From positions 3,224,001 to 3,288,000 of the forward strand of contig NZ_OZ061318.1 of assembly GCF_964063345.1 (NCBI RefSeq): 64,000 nucleotides of DNA. Reading direction: 5' to 3'. The position numbers and the translations under genes are program-made. Below are positions 18,642 to 30,289 of this stretch, in pieces. The stretch's first letter is position 1, and the number at the start of each line of letters is the position of its first letter. The notes beneath the pieces were generated by a model that worked only from the letters and a program-made list of their open reading frames with translations, did no database searches and had not been told where the DNA came from. Source of the DNA: Pseudomonas lini. GTDB lineage: Bacteria; Pseudomonadota; Gammaproteobacteria; Pseudomonadales; Pseudomonadaceae.

Positions 18642-19438
18642 CAGAGTTCATCCACCATTTCGCCGACTCGCTGACGAAACAGCCGCAGCCCGATTACGCA
18701 GAACAACACGCCGATCACGAAGATCGGCAGCAGCGAACTCCAGACCGGCCATTGGCCGTAGAGGAACAGGTTCTGGTAACTGCCAATCAAGTTCGTCAGC
18801 GGGTTGAGTTGTAACAGCCGCTGGACCCACTCGGGCAGGATGCTCATCGGGTACACGATCGGCGTAAGCCAGAACCAGAATTGCAGGCAGATGCCGAAGA
18901 ATTGCCCGACATCGCGAAAGAACACGTTCAGCACGCCGAGGATCATCCCCAGCCCGGCGCAGAACATCACTTGCAACGCCAGCAGCGGCAGCAACGCCAA
19001 CAGGGCCATGCCCGGCAGGCGTCCAGTGATCAGTAGAAAACCCAGGAACAGTCCGATGATGATTGCGAAGTTGATGCCGGCGTTGAACAGTACGATCACC
19101 GGCAGGCAGATTCTCGGGAAGCTGATTTTCTTCAGCAGGTTGGCGTTCTCCAAAAACATGTTCTGGCTGCGCAGGGTGATTTCCGAGAACAGCCCCCAGG
19201 TCAGCAACCCCGCGCATAGATAGATGCTGTAGGCCATGCCGTCATCCACACCCGGCAGGCGTGCGCGCATGATGTGGGAAAAAATTACGGTGTAGACGAC
19301 GATCATCGACAGCGGATTGAGCACGGTCCACAGGGCACCGAACAGCGAATTGCGATAACGCGCTTGAAACTCTCGCTTGACGCTACCGAGGATGAAACCT
19401 CGATAGCCCCACAGCGAGCGATACAGGGAAAGCAACAT
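18641..19438 (-). CDS. wzm: O-antigen ABC exporter permease Wzm
   Basis: 265 residues, ABC-2 type permease with about six hydrophobic segments (MIVVYTVIFSHIM, IYLCAGLLTWGLFSEI, VIVLFNAGINFAIIIGLFL, LLPLLALQVMFCAGLGMIL and others) and the charged N-terminal SVKREFQARYRNSLFGALW amphipathic stretch typical of polysaccharide exporters. It forms the membrane channel for the CPA rhamnan with Wzt. It starts one base after the wbpW stop. Confidence 0.93.
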   Translation of the reverse strand: MLLSLYRSLWGYRGFILGSVKREFQARYRNSLFGALWTVLNPLSMIVVYTVIFSHIMRARLPGVDDGMAYSIYLCAGLLTWGLFSEITLRSQNMFLENANLLKKISFPRICLPVIVLFNAGINFAIIIGLFLGFLLITGRLPGMALLALLPLLALQVMFCAGLGMILGVLNVFFRDVGQFFGICLQFWFWLTPIVYPMSILPEWVQRLLQLNPLTNLIGSYQNLFLYGQWPVWSSLLPIFVIGVLFCVIGLRLFRQRVGEMVDEL

Positions 19439-20881
19439 TCAAACCGTCCTGCCGTATTGGTCTTCGAAGCGAACGATATCGTCCTCCCCCAGGTATTCAC
19501 CGCTTTGCACTTCAATGATCACCAGGTCGATCACGCCGGGGTTTTCCAGGCGGTGCCTGTGCCCGGCGGCAATGAACGTCGACTCGTTCTTGGCCACCAG
19601 GTGCGACCCGGAACCGTTGTTGGTGACCTTGGCCATGCCTTCGACTACCACCCAGTGTTCGTTGCGGTGGTGGTGCATCTGCAACGACAACTTGGCACCG
19701 GGTTTGACCACGATACGTTTGATCTTGAACCGCGGACCTTCCTCGAGCACGGTGTAAGTGCCCCAAGGTCGGCTGACTGTGCGGTGCAGGCGATAGGCTT
19801 CGTGTTTTTTGTCCTTGAGCTGCCGGGCTACCCGGCGCACATCCTGGGCGCGGTCGGCGTGGGCCACCAGCACCGCGTCGGCAGTGTCGATGATGATCAG
19901 GTTATCCACACCCACTGCGGCCACCAACCGGTCTTCGCTCTGGATGAAGTTGTTGTGGCTGTCGATGAAGATCGCATCGCCGCTGGCGCGATTGTTCTGT
20001 GCATCGGCCGGCACCAGCGCCGCCACGGCGCCCCAGGAACCGATGTCGCTCCAGTCGAAAGAGGCTGGCACCACGACCACTTTGTCGGAGCGTTCCATCA
20101 AGGCGTAGTCGATGGAGATGTCGGTGATTTCGGCGAAGTGCGTTGGCGACAGTTCCTGTTGCAGGCAACCACCGGTTTCCACCGGCGCACTGGCCGCCAT
20201 GCAGGCCCGAGCCTGTTCAAGCAGTGCGGGGGCGTGAAGGTGCAACTCGGCCAGCAGCGTGGCGATCGAGAAGCAGAACATCCCCGAATTCCACAGGAAA
20301 TTGCCGCTCTCCAGATAATGCGTGGCGGTTTGCAAATCAGGTTTTTCAACGAAGCGCTGCACCTTGGCGGCGCCTTTGTCGTCCAGCGGCGCACCGGTTT
20401 CGATGTAGCCAAAGCCGGTTTCCGGGGCTGTCGGCACGACGCCGAAGGTCACCAGATGACCGGCCTTGGCCAGCGTCATGGCGTGCTCGACCGCGCTCTT
20501 CAACGCGTCTTCGTGGAGGATCAGATGGTCGGCGGGCATCACCACCATGATCGCTTCGTCGCCGTGCAGGGCTTGTAGCGAAAGGGCCGCTGCCGCGATG
20601 GCCGGGGCTGTATTGCGGCCCATCGGCTCGAGCAGGAAATGCCCGCGATGGCGCTCCAGGCGCGCATCCTGATAGTGATCCTTGCTCTGGAAGTAATAGT
20701 CGCGGTTGGTCACCGTGACGATATCGCCCCAGCCATCGAGCAAACCGGCTGCACGCCGATAAGTTTTACTCAGCAGCGACTGACCGTCGGGCAGGGTCAT
20801 GAACGGCTTGGGATGGCCTTCACGGGACACAGGCCACAAACGGGTCCCGGCACCGCCGGAGAGAATCACGGGAATCAGCAT
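19439..20881 (-). CDS. wbpW: Mannose-1-phosphate guanylyltransferase / mannose-6-phosphate isomerase
   Basis: Type II bifunctional PMI/GMP, 480 residues, supplying GDP-mannose for GDP-D-rhamnose. The nucleotidyltransferase part begins ILSGGAGTRLWPVSREGHPK. The C-terminal cupin isomerase domain has HHHRNEHWVVVEG, with its metal-binding histidines, and ends GEDDIVRFEDQYGR. It sits three bases after gmd in the CPA operon. Other PMI/GMP paralogs (algA, pslB) exist in pseudomonads; the location makes wbpW the right name. Confidence 0.93.
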   Translation of the reverse strand: MLIPVILSGGAGTRLWPVSREGHPKPFMTLPDGQSLLSKTYRRAAGLLDGWGDIVTVTNRDYYFQSKDHYQDARLERHRGHFLLEPMGRNTAPAIAAAALSLQALHGDEAIMVVMPADHLILHEDALKSAVEHAMTLAKAGHLVTFGVVPTAPETGFGYIETGAPLDDKGAAKVQRFVEKPDLQTATHYLESGNFLWNSGMFCFSIATLLAELHLHAPALLEQARACMAASAPVETGGCLQQELSPTHFAEITDISIDYALMERSDKVVVVPASFDWSDIGSWGAVAALVPADAQNNRASGDAIFIDSHNNFIQSEDRLVAAVGVDNLIIIDTADAVLVAHADRAQDVRRVARQLKDKKHEAYRLHRTVSRPWGTYTVLEEGPRFKIKRIVVKPGAKLSLQMHHHRNEHWVVVEGMAKVTNNGSGSHLVAKNESTFIAAGHRHRLENPGVIDLVIIEVQSGEYLGEDDIVRFEDQYGRTV

Positions 20882-20884
20882 GAT

Positions 20885-22767
<1,883 letters not shown>

Positions 22768-23196
22768 GCAATGGCCCCTTGATGATAAAACCTCGTCCAT
22801 TCCCCACAGGCTTGGCGGAGATGTCTGTCAGACCGGGTGGATGACTGGGTCGAAAGACAGGCGAAGTCGTTGTTGTAGTTGTTTGATAGCCAATCTGTGC
22901 CAATTGCGCAGCAATTTCAACAGGTCCCACCGTGACTGGTCAGTTCTCGTTTTTGCAGGTCTATTTATTCTCGCCGAGCGGTTCACGAACCCTTGATGGA
23001 TGTGTTTAGAATGCCCCTCGTCACGATCGACCAGGGTTCGGCAAGGTTGTTCTGGAACTCCGCGAAACTGACCACTAAAACAAGAACGTAGACGGGCATG
23101 AAGACAATGGACGAGGGCGGACAAATGCCGACTCGATCCATGGCTTCGCCGTCATAGAGTGAGGTCGCCGGGATGGCGGCCTCATCGTGGGATGCC
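22768..23196. other. Divergent intergenic region of the rhamnan locus
   Basis: About 430 bases between the oppositely oriented rmd and glycosyltransferase operons. No ORF, REP, tRNA or clear terminator is seen. It must hold both promoters. A TAGAAT hexamer (23007-23012) 19 bp after TTCACG (22982-22987) is the only -10/-35-like pair on the plus strand and is weak. No operator could be identified. Confidence 0.5.
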
Positions 23197-24762
23197 ATGA
23201 ATTTCATTCTTTACTCGGACGTCAACGACAGCTCCATCAGCCAAAGTCTTGGTCGTCCCGAATACAGTTATTACTTCGTGCTCAAGGCTTATCGCCCGGT
23301 GCTCGAAAGCCTTGGGCGGGTGCATGTGGTGTCCTCCACCGCCGAGGTCGACCCCCTCTACAGGCAACTGCATGCCGCTGGCGAAGACAGCCTGTTCCTG
23401 TCTTTCACTCCACCGCAGAAAACCCCGAACGATCTTGAATGCCCGACGATCTGCGTGGTGGCCTGGGAGTTCGATTCGATTCCCGATGAGCAGTGGGACA
23501 ACGATCCCCGACAGAACTGGACCCGTATACTGGCGCGCCAGGGCCGGGTGATCACTCTCTCCAGTCATACCGCGCGGGCGATTCGTCGGGCCATGGGCGA
23601 AGACTTTCCGGTGTTGGTATTGCCGACCCCGTTGTGGGAAAACTTCGCGACCATCCGGAGCCATCATACCAGCGTGCCGGTCAATGCCGGTTCGACCCTC
23701 GACATCAAGGGCTGCATCCTCGATACCCATACGCTCGGACTGTTTGCCGACTCACTGATTCCACCGCCGTTGACCCCCGAGCAGCAGGCCGAACTCGATG
23801 CCTTGCGACCGCCGCCGCTGACCCTGAAACGCCGCTTCGTCATCGCCAGGCACTACTTGCGTCTGTGGGCGCTGGACCTGGGCAAGGCGCAACCGGTGCC
23901 GGTCCATCGCACTCATTTTCTGAGCCAGTGGTACTGGGAGGGGATTCGCGATCTGTTGTCCGATCCGGCTCACTCCAGGCTCGCAAAATACCTCCCGGCC
24001 ATTGCCGGTCAGCAGTCGTTGCCGGTCCATGTCCCGGCAACGGTGGACCTGCCAGACACTACGGACCAGGTGCAAACCCGAGTCGACGGCGTGGTCTACG
24101 TCACCGTGTTCAACCCCAAGGACGGGCGCAAGAACTGGCATCAACTGATCAGCGCATTCTGCTGGGCGTTCCGGGAAACCGAGGATGCCACGTTGGTATT
24201 GAAGATCACCCAGAGCGACCTGTCGGCCTACTACACCGAGCTGATGACCTTGCTGGCGCAGCTGTCGCCGTTCGCCTGTCGGGTGGTGGTGATGCACGGT
24301 TACCTGGACGATCCGCAATATGCCCGGCTCTATGAGGCGGCGAGTTATTACGTCAACGCTTCGCGCTGCGAGGGCTTGTGCCTGCCATTGATGGAGTTCA
24401 TGGCCAGCGGCAAACCGGTGATCGCCCCGGACCACACGGCCATGGAGGATTACATCGATGAGCGTGTGGCGTTTGTGGTCAAGTCCAGCGAAGAGTTGAC
24501 CATCTGGCCCCAGGACACCCGCATTATTTACCGTACCCTGCGATATCGACCGGACTGGGGTTCGTTGAAAGCGGCCTACGAAAACAGCTACCGGATCGCC
24601 AAGGAGCAGCCGCTGGAGTATCAGCGCATGTCTCACGCTGCGGTCGAGCGCATGCACGAATACTGTGCCTTCGTTCCGGTGCAACAGCGCCTGGCGGACT
24701 TTTTCGGGCTGGCGCCACACAGTGTGCCGGCAGCGGCCGCGACGGATAACGCCTCATGCTGA
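23197..24762 (+). CDS. Glycosyltransferase, CPA accessory operon (PA5455-like)
   Basis: 521 residues from MNFILYSDVN. This start is preferred over an ATG 24 bp upstream because it aligns exactly with the start of the downstream paralog. The C-terminal half is a GT4-like GT-B domain (FNPKDGRKNWHQLISAF, NASRCEGLCLPLMEFMASGKP). The N-terminal SLGRPEYSYYFVLKAYRPVL block is shared with the next gene. The five-gene order matches P. aeruginosa PA5455-PA5459, which is required for normal common polysaccharide antigen. The transferred sugar is unknown. Confidence 0.85.
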   Translation: MNFILYSDVNDSSISQSLGRPEYSYYFVLKAYRPVLESLGRVHVVSSTAEVDPLYRQLHAAGEDSLFLSFTPPQKTPNDLECPTICVVAWEFDSIPDEQWDNDPRQNWTRILARQGRVITLSSHTARAIRRAMGEDFPVLVLPTPLWENFATIRSHHTSVPVNAGSTLDIKGCILDTHTLGLFADSLIPPPLTPEQQAELDALRPPPLTLKRRFVIARHYLRLWALDLGKAQPVPVHRTHFLSQWYWEGIRDLLSDPAHSRLAKYLPAIAGQQSLPVHVPATVDLPDTTDQVQTRVDGVVYVTVFNPKDGRKNWHQLISAFCWAFRETEDATLVLKITQSDLSAYYTELMTLLAQLSPFACRVVVMHGYLDDPQYARLYEAASYYVNASRCEGLCLPLMEFMASGKPVIAPDHTAMEDYIDERVAFVVKSSEELTIWPQDTRIIYRTLRYRPDWGSLKAAYENSYRIAKEQPLEYQRMSHAAVERMHEYCAFVPVQQRLADFFGLAPHSVPAAAATDNASC

Positions 24763-26060
24763 TCATCATTCATTCGGAAACCAACCAGCGCACCATTGCC
24801 CAGAACCTTGGCCGTTCGGAATACAGCTACTACTTCGTGCTCAAGGAGTATCGGCCGGTGCTGGAGCGACTGGGGCGGGTAGTGGAAGTCAGCGACCCGC
24901 AGACCGAAGTCGACGCCCTGTACCTCGACTGCCTGTCCCATGGCGAAGACTGCGTGTTCCTTTCGTTCTCGCCACCCCATCGCACGCCGGTGCATTTCGC
25001 CTGTCCGACCCTGGCGGTGTTTGCGTGGGAGTTCAGCACCATCCCCAACGAGCCATTTGCCGGTGATCCGCGTAATGACTGGCGCACGGTGTTGCGCGCA
25101 TGCGGTGCGGCGATCACCCATTCCAGCTACACCGTCAACGCCGTGCGCGAATCCATGGGCGCCGACTATCCGATCGTCGCGGTGCCGGCGCCGGTGTGGG
25201 ATCGCTTTGCCGAGCGCGGTGCGCAGCTGCAGCGCCAGCCAAAGGCCCGCCAGGTGCGATTGAAGATCAAAGGCTTGCTGGCAGACAGTCGCCAACTTGA
25301 TCTGCGGGCCTTTGGTCCTGCGCATCTGCGTGCCGGCAAGGGCATCGACTTTCAGGCGCCCGCTCGTGAACAGGAGCTGGTGCTCGACGGTGTGATCTAT
25401 ACCTCGGTGTTCAACCCCGGCGACGGGCGCAAGAATTGGGAAGACATGCTCAGCGCCTTTTGCGTGACTTTCCGCGAGGTGGAAGACGCCACGCTGGTGC
25501 TCAAACTGACGCACCACGATGCCGAAGAAGCGCTGACCGATATCCTTCATCACTTGTACAAAAACCAGCCTTACCGCTGCCGCATCGTGTTGATTTACGG
25601 CTACCTCGCGGATGCGGACTACGAACGTCTGGTGCAGGCCACGAGTTACGCGGTGAACACATCCTACGGCGAGGGCCAGTGCCTTCCGCTGATGGAGTTC
25701 ATGTCCTGTGGCAAGCCGGCGGTGGCGCCGCGCACCACGGCGATGATCGATTACCTGGACGCCGACAACGCTTTCCTCATTGACTCCACGGATGAGCTGA
25801 CAGCCTGGCCCCACGACCCACGCAAGGCGTTTCGCACCCTGCGTTACATCACCAATTGGGCCTCGCTGTGCACAGCCTATCGGGCCAGCTATGACGTGGC
25901 CACGGACGATCCGCAACGCTATGCAAGGATGTCCGCCCACGCGGTGACCAGCCTGCAAAACTTCTGCAGCCAGACGACCGCTGAACAGCGTCTGAAAGCA
26001 TTTCTTGCCCGGCTGTTCGAAACCCGCGCTACATCTGCCGTGGAAACCCCCGAGGCATGA
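24756..26060 (+). CDS. Glycosyltransferase, CPA accessory operon (PA5456-like)
   Basis: 434 residues, clear paralog of the preceding protein (NLGRSEYSYYFVLKEYRPVL; FNPGDGRKNWEDMLSAF; TSYGEGQCLPLMEFMSCGKP). It is about 90 residues shorter in the middle. The ATG overlaps the upstream stop by 7 bp. Likely a cytoplasmic GT4 transferase acting on the rhamnan or its core-linked region. It was presumably formed by tandem duplication. The role is inferred from synteny with PA5456. Confidence 0.85.
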   Translation: MLIIIHSETNQRTIAQNLGRSEYSYYFVLKEYRPVLERLGRVVEVSDPQTEVDALYLDCLSHGEDCVFLSFSPPHRTPVHFACPTLAVFAWEFSTIPNEPFAGDPRNDWRTVLRACGAAITHSSYTVNAVRESMGADYPIVAVPAPVWDRFAERGAQLQRQPKARQVRLKIKGLLADSRQLDLRAFGPAHLRAGKGIDFQAPAREQELVLDGVIYTSVFNPGDGRKNWEDMLSAFCVTFREVEDATLVLKLTHHDAEEALTDILHHLYKNQPYRCRIVLIYGYLADADYERLVQATSYAVNTSYGEGQCLPLMEFMSCGKPAVAPRTTAMIDYLDADNAFLIDSTDELTAWPHDPRKAFRTLRYITNWASLCTAYRASYDVATDDPQRYARMSAHAVTSLQNFCSQTTAEQRLKAFLARLFETRATSAVETPEA

Positions 26061-26956
26061 TCCGCGCATTGATGAGTTGGCTGCGTCCAGTGGCGAAACC
26101 CGAACCGGTGCCTGTGCCTGCACCGGTTGCGCAAGGCCGCGTGTCGCCGCGCGATGTCGGCTTGCACGACGCCATGCTCGATGGCTGGTTTTCGGGCGAT
26201 AGCGGCGAATTGCTCAAGGGCTTTGCGATCACAGCGGACGACACCTTGCTGGATGTCGGCTGCGGTGAGGGCGTTGCGACACTGTTTGCGGTACGTCAGG
26301 GCGCGTCGGTGATTTTTACCGACAGTGAATACGACAAGGTCCGTGATCTGGCCCGGCAAGTGGAAGCGCAGACGGACAAGTCCAACCTGGGACTGGTCAG
26401 CAATAGCCTGCCGTTGCCGCTGGCCGATGGCTGCGCGAGCAAAGTCGTGTGCATGGAAGTGCTCGAACACATCGACCAGCCCGAGCCGTTCATGGCCGAG
26501 TTGGTGCGCATGGGCCGTCCGGGTGCGCAGTATCTGCTCAGCGTGCCGGCTCCGGTGGGCGAGCATTTGCAACAAGGCATCGCACCGGCCAGCTATTTCC
26601 AGTCGCCCAATCACATACAGATTTTTACCCCGGAACGCTTTGCCGCGCTGGTGGAGGACGCCGGTCTGGTGATCGAGCATCGTCAGGCCACCGGGTTTTT
26701 CTGGGTGATGGGCATGATCTTCTTCTGGGCCAGCGAGCGCGCGTCCGGGCGCGACCTGGGCGGCGCGGTGCGTGACCGGATTCAGGCGCCGTACCCACCG
26801 CTGATGGAGAGCTGGGCGAAAACCTGGCAAGAATTGCTGGCGCAACCCAATGGGCTGGCGATCAAGCAGATGCTCGATCAGTTCATGCCCAAGAGCCAGG
26901 TGATCATTGCTCGCAAACCGATGGCGACTGACTCAAAGGCCGGGACTGCGCCATGA
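26057..26956 (+). CDS. SAM-dependent methyltransferase (PA5457-like)
   Basis: 299 residues, class I methyltransferase. SAM motif I LLDVGCGEGVA is at about 64-74, the acidic motif II at FTDSEYD, and the post-motif segment at VVCMEVLEHIDQPEPFM. A Pro-rich linker precedes the domain (about 12-26). It starts in an ATGA overlap. It is a paralog of the gene at 28101, two genes downstream. It probably methylates a sugar of the polysaccharide, but the acceptor cannot be read. Confidence 0.83.
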   Translation: MIRALMSWLRPVAKPEPVPVPAPVAQGRVSPRDVGLHDAMLDGWFSGDSGELLKGFAITADDTLLDVGCGEGVATLFAVRQGASVIFTDSEYDKVRDLARQVEAQTDKSNLGLVSNSLPLPLADGCASKVVCMEVLEHIDQPEPFMAELVRMGRPGAQYLLSVPAPVGEHLQQGIAPASYFQSPNHIQIFTPERFAALVEDAGLVIEHRQATGFFWVMGMIFFWASERASGRDLGGAVRDRIQAPYPPLMESWAKTWQELLAQPNGLAIKQMLDQFMPKSQVIIARKPMATDSKAGTAP

Positions 26957-28107
26957 GTGGTCGACGAATTCTCGACATCGAGTTGTTGCGCGGGATCGCC
27001 GTGCTCGGCGTGCTGGTGCATCACCTGCAAACCATGCCGTTTCCGGGTGGGCTACCGGGCTTTGAGTCGGGTACGGCCCATGGGCAATTCTGGTGGGGCG
27101 TGGACCTGTTTTTCGTGATCTCGGGTTTTGTGATCGCCCGTGGTCTGATTCCGCTGCTGCGCGGATGCCACACACCGCAGGCCTTCTGGCAGGAAACCCG
27201 TGATTTCTGGATTCGCCGGGCCTTTCGTCTGTTGCCATCCGCCTGGTTGTGGCTGCTGCTGATGTTATCGGGCGCGCTGTATTTCAATCATTCGGGTGCC
27301 TTTGGCACGGTGCAGGCCAATCTGCAGGCGACGCTGGCGGGCTTTCTGCAATTTGCCAATTTCCGCTTTGCCGAAAGCTTCATGCGCTTCGAATACGGTG
27401 CCAGCTTCGTTTACTGGAGCCTGTCCCTTGAAGAGCAGTTCTACCTGCTGTTGCCGTTGCTGATCTTTGTCTGCCGCAAGCGGTTGGTGTGGGTGTTGCT
27501 GGCCCTGATAGCGGTGCAGCTGTTCACTTGGCGTTCAGCGCTGTTGATGAGCATCAGGACCGATGCTCTGGCATTGGGCGTGTTGCTGGCGATGTGGAGT
27601 TCAAGGCCGAGCTATCTGACCTGGGAGCCACGGTTGTTACGCCGCTCCTGGTCCGGCCCGTTGATACTGATCGGCCTGGGGGCGGCACTGAGCGTGCTGG
27701 CGAGCACACCGTTCAACCTGGCGAGCTATCGGGTCGCAGTCATTGCCTTGTTGTGCGCGGCGCTGGTCTGGATCGCTTCCTACAATCGCGATTATTTGCT
27801 GCCCAAGGGCAGGCTCAAACAAATACTGGTCTGGTTGGGCGCCCGTTCCTATGGCATTTACCTGATCCACATCCCGGCGTTTTTTGCCGTGCGCGAAGGC
27901 TGGTTTCGTTTTGCGCCCGCCGGTTCGCAGGACGTGGCAATGCAGTCGGCACTGGCGCTGTTTTGCGCCATGAGCCTGATCGTGCTGCTGAGTGATCTCA
28001 ACTACCGATTCATCGAGCTGCCCATGCGCAACCGGGGTGCCCGTCTGGTGCAACGCTTGCGTGGATCCCGATCAGCCCTTCCATCCTCTGGAGCCACCTC
28101 ATGTTGA
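26953..28107 (+). CDS. Membrane acyltransferase, OafA/YrhL family (PA5458-like)
   Basis: 384 residues, acyltransferase-3 family with about ten transmembrane segments. The family pattern is visible: IELLRGIAVLGVLVHHL at the N terminus (with the HH pair), GVDLFFVISGFVI, and SLSLEEQFYLLLPL. It probably O-acetylates the surface polysaccharide at the inner membrane. The start overlaps the previous stop (ATGA). P. aeruginosa PA5458 has the same place and family. Confidence 0.9.
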   Translation: MSGRRILDIELLRGIAVLGVLVHHLQTMPFPGGLPGFESGTAHGQFWWGVDLFFVISGFVIARGLIPLLRGCHTPQAFWQETRDFWIRRAFRLLPSAWLWLLLMLSGALYFNHSGAFGTVQANLQATLAGFLQFANFRFAESFMRFEYGASFVYWSLSLEEQFYLLLPLLIFVCRKRLVWVLLALIAVQLFTWRSALLMSIRTDALALGVLLAMWSSRPSYLTWEPRLLRRSWSGPLILIGLGAALSVLASTPFNLASYRVAVIALLCAALVWIASYNRDYLLPKGRLKQILVWLGARSYGIYLIHIPAFFAVREGWFRFAPAGSQDVAMQSALALFCAMSLIVLLSDLNYRFIELPMRNRGARLVQRLRGSRSALPSSGATSC

Positions 28108-28931
28108 GCCTTTTGAAGAAACTCACGGCGGGTACGTCCGCTGCCGCGACGCCAGTACCCTCGGCCCCGGACAAGGTCGACCCGTACATGCTCGGCCTGC
28201 ACGATGCGATGCTCAGCGGCTGGTTCAACCAGCAAACCGGCGAGCTGTTTACCGGCTTCCCGGTCAGCCCCGAGGACACACTACTGGATGTGGGCTGCGG
28301 TGACGGCGGCAACGTGCATTTCTGCGGCATGCGCGGGGCGAAGATCATCATCGCCGACATCGACGCCGCCAAGGTCGAAGCGACTCGTCAGCGCCTGACC
28401 GACACGCCGGCGCGGGGCGTCGAGTGCCACGTCACCGACTGCAACCCGCTGCCGATTGCCGACGCGACCGCGACCCGGGTCGTGTCCACTGAAGTCATCG
28501 AACACGTCGACGATCCAGCGCAGTTCCTCGCCGAACTGGTGCGGGTCGGCAAGCCCGGAGCGCTGTATTTGCTCAGCGTTCCGCATCCGAGTTCCGAAGA
28601 CCTGCAAAAAGACATCGCTGCGCCTGAGTATTTCCAGAAGCCCAACCACATTCGCATCATCAGCGAAGAGCAGTTCAAGGCGATGGTCAGCGACGCCGGC
28701 CTGGAACTCATCAGCCATAGCCAGTACGGGTTCTATTGGTCGATGTGGATGCTGTTGTTCTGGGAAGCCAAGGTCGATTTCAGCAACGCCGACCACCCGT
28801 TGCTCAATCATTGGGCCGACACCTGGCAAGCCGTTCTGTCCTCGCCACGGGGTGCGCAGATCAAACAGGCGCTGGACGCGGTGGTGGCGAAAAGTCAGGT
28901 GATCATTGCCCGCAAGCCGATAGCTGAGTAG
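28101..28931 (+). CDS. SAM-dependent methyltransferase (PA5459-like)
   Basis: 276 residues, paralog of the product of 26057. The shared pattern GLHDAMLSGWFNQQTGEL comes before motif I LLDVGCGDGG (about 61-70), with VVSTEVIEHVDDPAQF afterwards. The tail AKSQVIIARKP is almost the same in both. It overlaps the acyltransferase end by 7 bp and closes the operon. With the Wzt extension it suggests methylation of the rhamnan, possibly at the chain end; this is inference. Confidence 0.83.
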   Translation: MLSLLKKLTAGTSAAATPVPSAPDKVDPYMLGLHDAMLSGWFNQQTGELFTGFPVSPEDTLLDVGCGDGGNVHFCGMRGAKIIIADIDAAKVEATRQRLTDTPARGVECHVTDCNPLPIADATATRVVSTEVIEHVDDPAQFLAELVRVGKPGALYLLSVPHPSSEDLQKDIAAPEYFQKPNHIRIISEEQFKAMVSDAGLELISHSQYGFYWSMWMLLFWEAKVDFSNADHPLLNHWADTWQAVLSSPRGAQIKQALDAVVAKSQVIIARKPIAE

Positions 28932-28958
28932 GCTGCCGGGAATTCGTAATAGATCAAT

Positions 28959-29078
28959 TGTGGCGAGGGAGCTTGCTCCCGCTGGGCTGCGAAGCAGCCC
29001 CTCATTTCATCAGACACACCACATTGGCTGCATTTGCGACTGCTGCGCAGCCGAGCGGGAGCAAGCTCCCTCGCCACA
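28959..29078. repeat. Large REP inverted pair
   Basis: Outer arms TGTGGCGAGGGAGCTTGCTC (from 28959) and the complement ending at 29078 enclose further partly paired GCTGGGCTGCGAAGCAGCC sequence. This is the GGCGAGGGAGCTTGC class. It lies after the accessory polysaccharide operon. Confidence 0.9.
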
Positions 29079-29095
29079 GAGGATGAGGGTTCATT

Positions 29096-30289
29096 GTGTT
29101 TTTCATTCGTCTGTCGGCCTTGCTCGCCGCATTGCTGTTGCTCAACGGTTGCGAGCGACCGGACGCGCCGCCGCTCGATCAGCAACTCTATGTCTGGCAA
29201 CGACAATGGATGTCGGCCCATGACGCTGCGCTGCGCGACAGCCGCGCCGACTTCTCGACCTTGCGCGTACTGGCCTTGCAGGCGTTTCCACAAGCCGGTT
29301 GGAGCCGGGCGCGAATCGATCCGGTGCTGCTCAAGCGTGATGGCCGACCGCTGATTGCGGTGATTCGTCTGGATGGCCAGCTAAAGGGGCTGGATCAGGA
29401 CGAGGTCACTGCACAAATTCAGCAAGTGCTCAGCGATTGGCAAGGGCAGGGGCTGGTCCTCTCCGGCGTGGAAATCGACCACGATGCGGGTAACGCCCGG
29501 CTACCGGCCTACCGCGAATTTCTAACGCATTTGCGCGCTGTTCTGCCGGCTTCCTTGCCACTGAGCATCACCGCGTTGCCGGCCTGGCTCGACAGCCCTG
29601 AATTGCCGGCGTTGCTGGCGACGGTCGACAGCAGCGTATTGCAGGTGCACGCGGTGAGCGATCCACGGCGTGGGCTGTTCGACCCGAATCAGGCACGGCA
29701 ATGGGCCAGGGCCTGGAGCGGTATCACTTCGAAACCGTTTTATCTGGCACTGCCGGCTTATGGCGTGGCGTTGTTGCCGGGGACCGGTGGCGCGCCGGTC
29801 GTGGAAAGTGAAGTGTCTATCGACCGAGGTGGCGATCGTCGGGAGTTACTGGCGGATCCGCTGCAACTGAGCAAACTCGGCGCCGAGTTGCGCGCCGATC
29901 CGCCGGCTCATCTGGCCGGGCTGATCTGGTTTCGCCTGCCGCTGGCCAATGATCGCAGGGCCTGGAGCCTGACGACGCTGGCCGCTGTGGCGCGTGGCGA
30001 TACGCTCGACAGCCGCGTGGGGCTGAAGCTCTCGACGCAGGACGGCCTCTACGACATCAGCGTCAGCAACCAAGGCAACCTCGACAGCGCCTGGCCCGAA
30101 CGCCTGACATTGGCGGTGCAGGGTTGCGATGGCGCCGATGCATTGGCCGGTTATGCATTGCAACAGCGCCCGGATCTGCTTACCTTCACCCGCCTGCGCG
30201 AGGGTCGAATCCCGGCCGGCGGGCAGCGCGCTATCGGTTGGGCGCGTTGCGCAACTATTGATCAAGGAGGTTCGAATGTTCACCCGTAA
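29096..30289 (+). CDS. DUF3142 family lipoprotein
   Basis: 397 residues. The N-terminal signal MFFIRLSALLAALLLLNGC has a lipobox with Cys19, so an envelope lipoprotein is expected. The body resembles DUF3142, a TIM-barrel-like domain related to glycoside-hydrolase folds (LSGVEIDHDAGNARLPAYREF; ITALPAWLDS; PFYLALPAYGVALL). Whether it is an enzyme is unknown. It overlaps the next gene by 14 bp, so the two are a translationally coupled pair. Confidence 0.75.
   Translation: MFFIRLSALLAALLLLNGCERPDAPPLDQQLYVWQRQWMSAHDAALRDSRADFSTLRVLALQAFPQAGWSRARIDPVLLKRDGRPLIAVIRLDGQLKGLDQDEVTAQIQQVLSDWQGQGLVLSGVEIDHDAGNARLPAYREFLTHLRAVLPASLPLSITALPAWLDSPELPALLATVDSSVLQVHAVSDPRRGLFDPNQARQWARAWSGITSKPFYLALPAYGVALLPGTGGAPVVESEVSIDRGGDRRELLADPLQLSKLGAELRADPPAHLAGLIWFRLPLANDRRAWSLTTLAAVARGDTLDSRVGLKLSTQDGLYDISVSNQGNLDSAWPERLTLAVQGCDGADALAGYALQQRPDLLTFTRLREGRIPAGGQRAIGWARCATIDQGGSNVHP

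Noticed and set aside
19274..20578. Plus-strand 434-residue frame over wbpW and wzm
   Set aside because: Antisense shadow rich in His/Gln/Arg, with no start signal, opposite conserved enzymes.
22982..23012. Promoter for the glycosyltransferase operon (TTCACG ... TAGAAT)
   Set aside because: The 19-bp spacing and poor -35 make it too weak to call. It is mentioned only in the intergenic entry.
24633..26123. Minus-strand 496-residue frame over the glycosyltransferase genes
   Set aside because: It lies antisense to two clear glycosyltransferases, has no family features, and reflects high-GC third-position bias.
30129..30275. Upstream extension of the 711-residue protein
   Set aside because: It lies wholly inside the DUF3142 gene. 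AAGGAGG and the signal peptide mark 30276 as the start.
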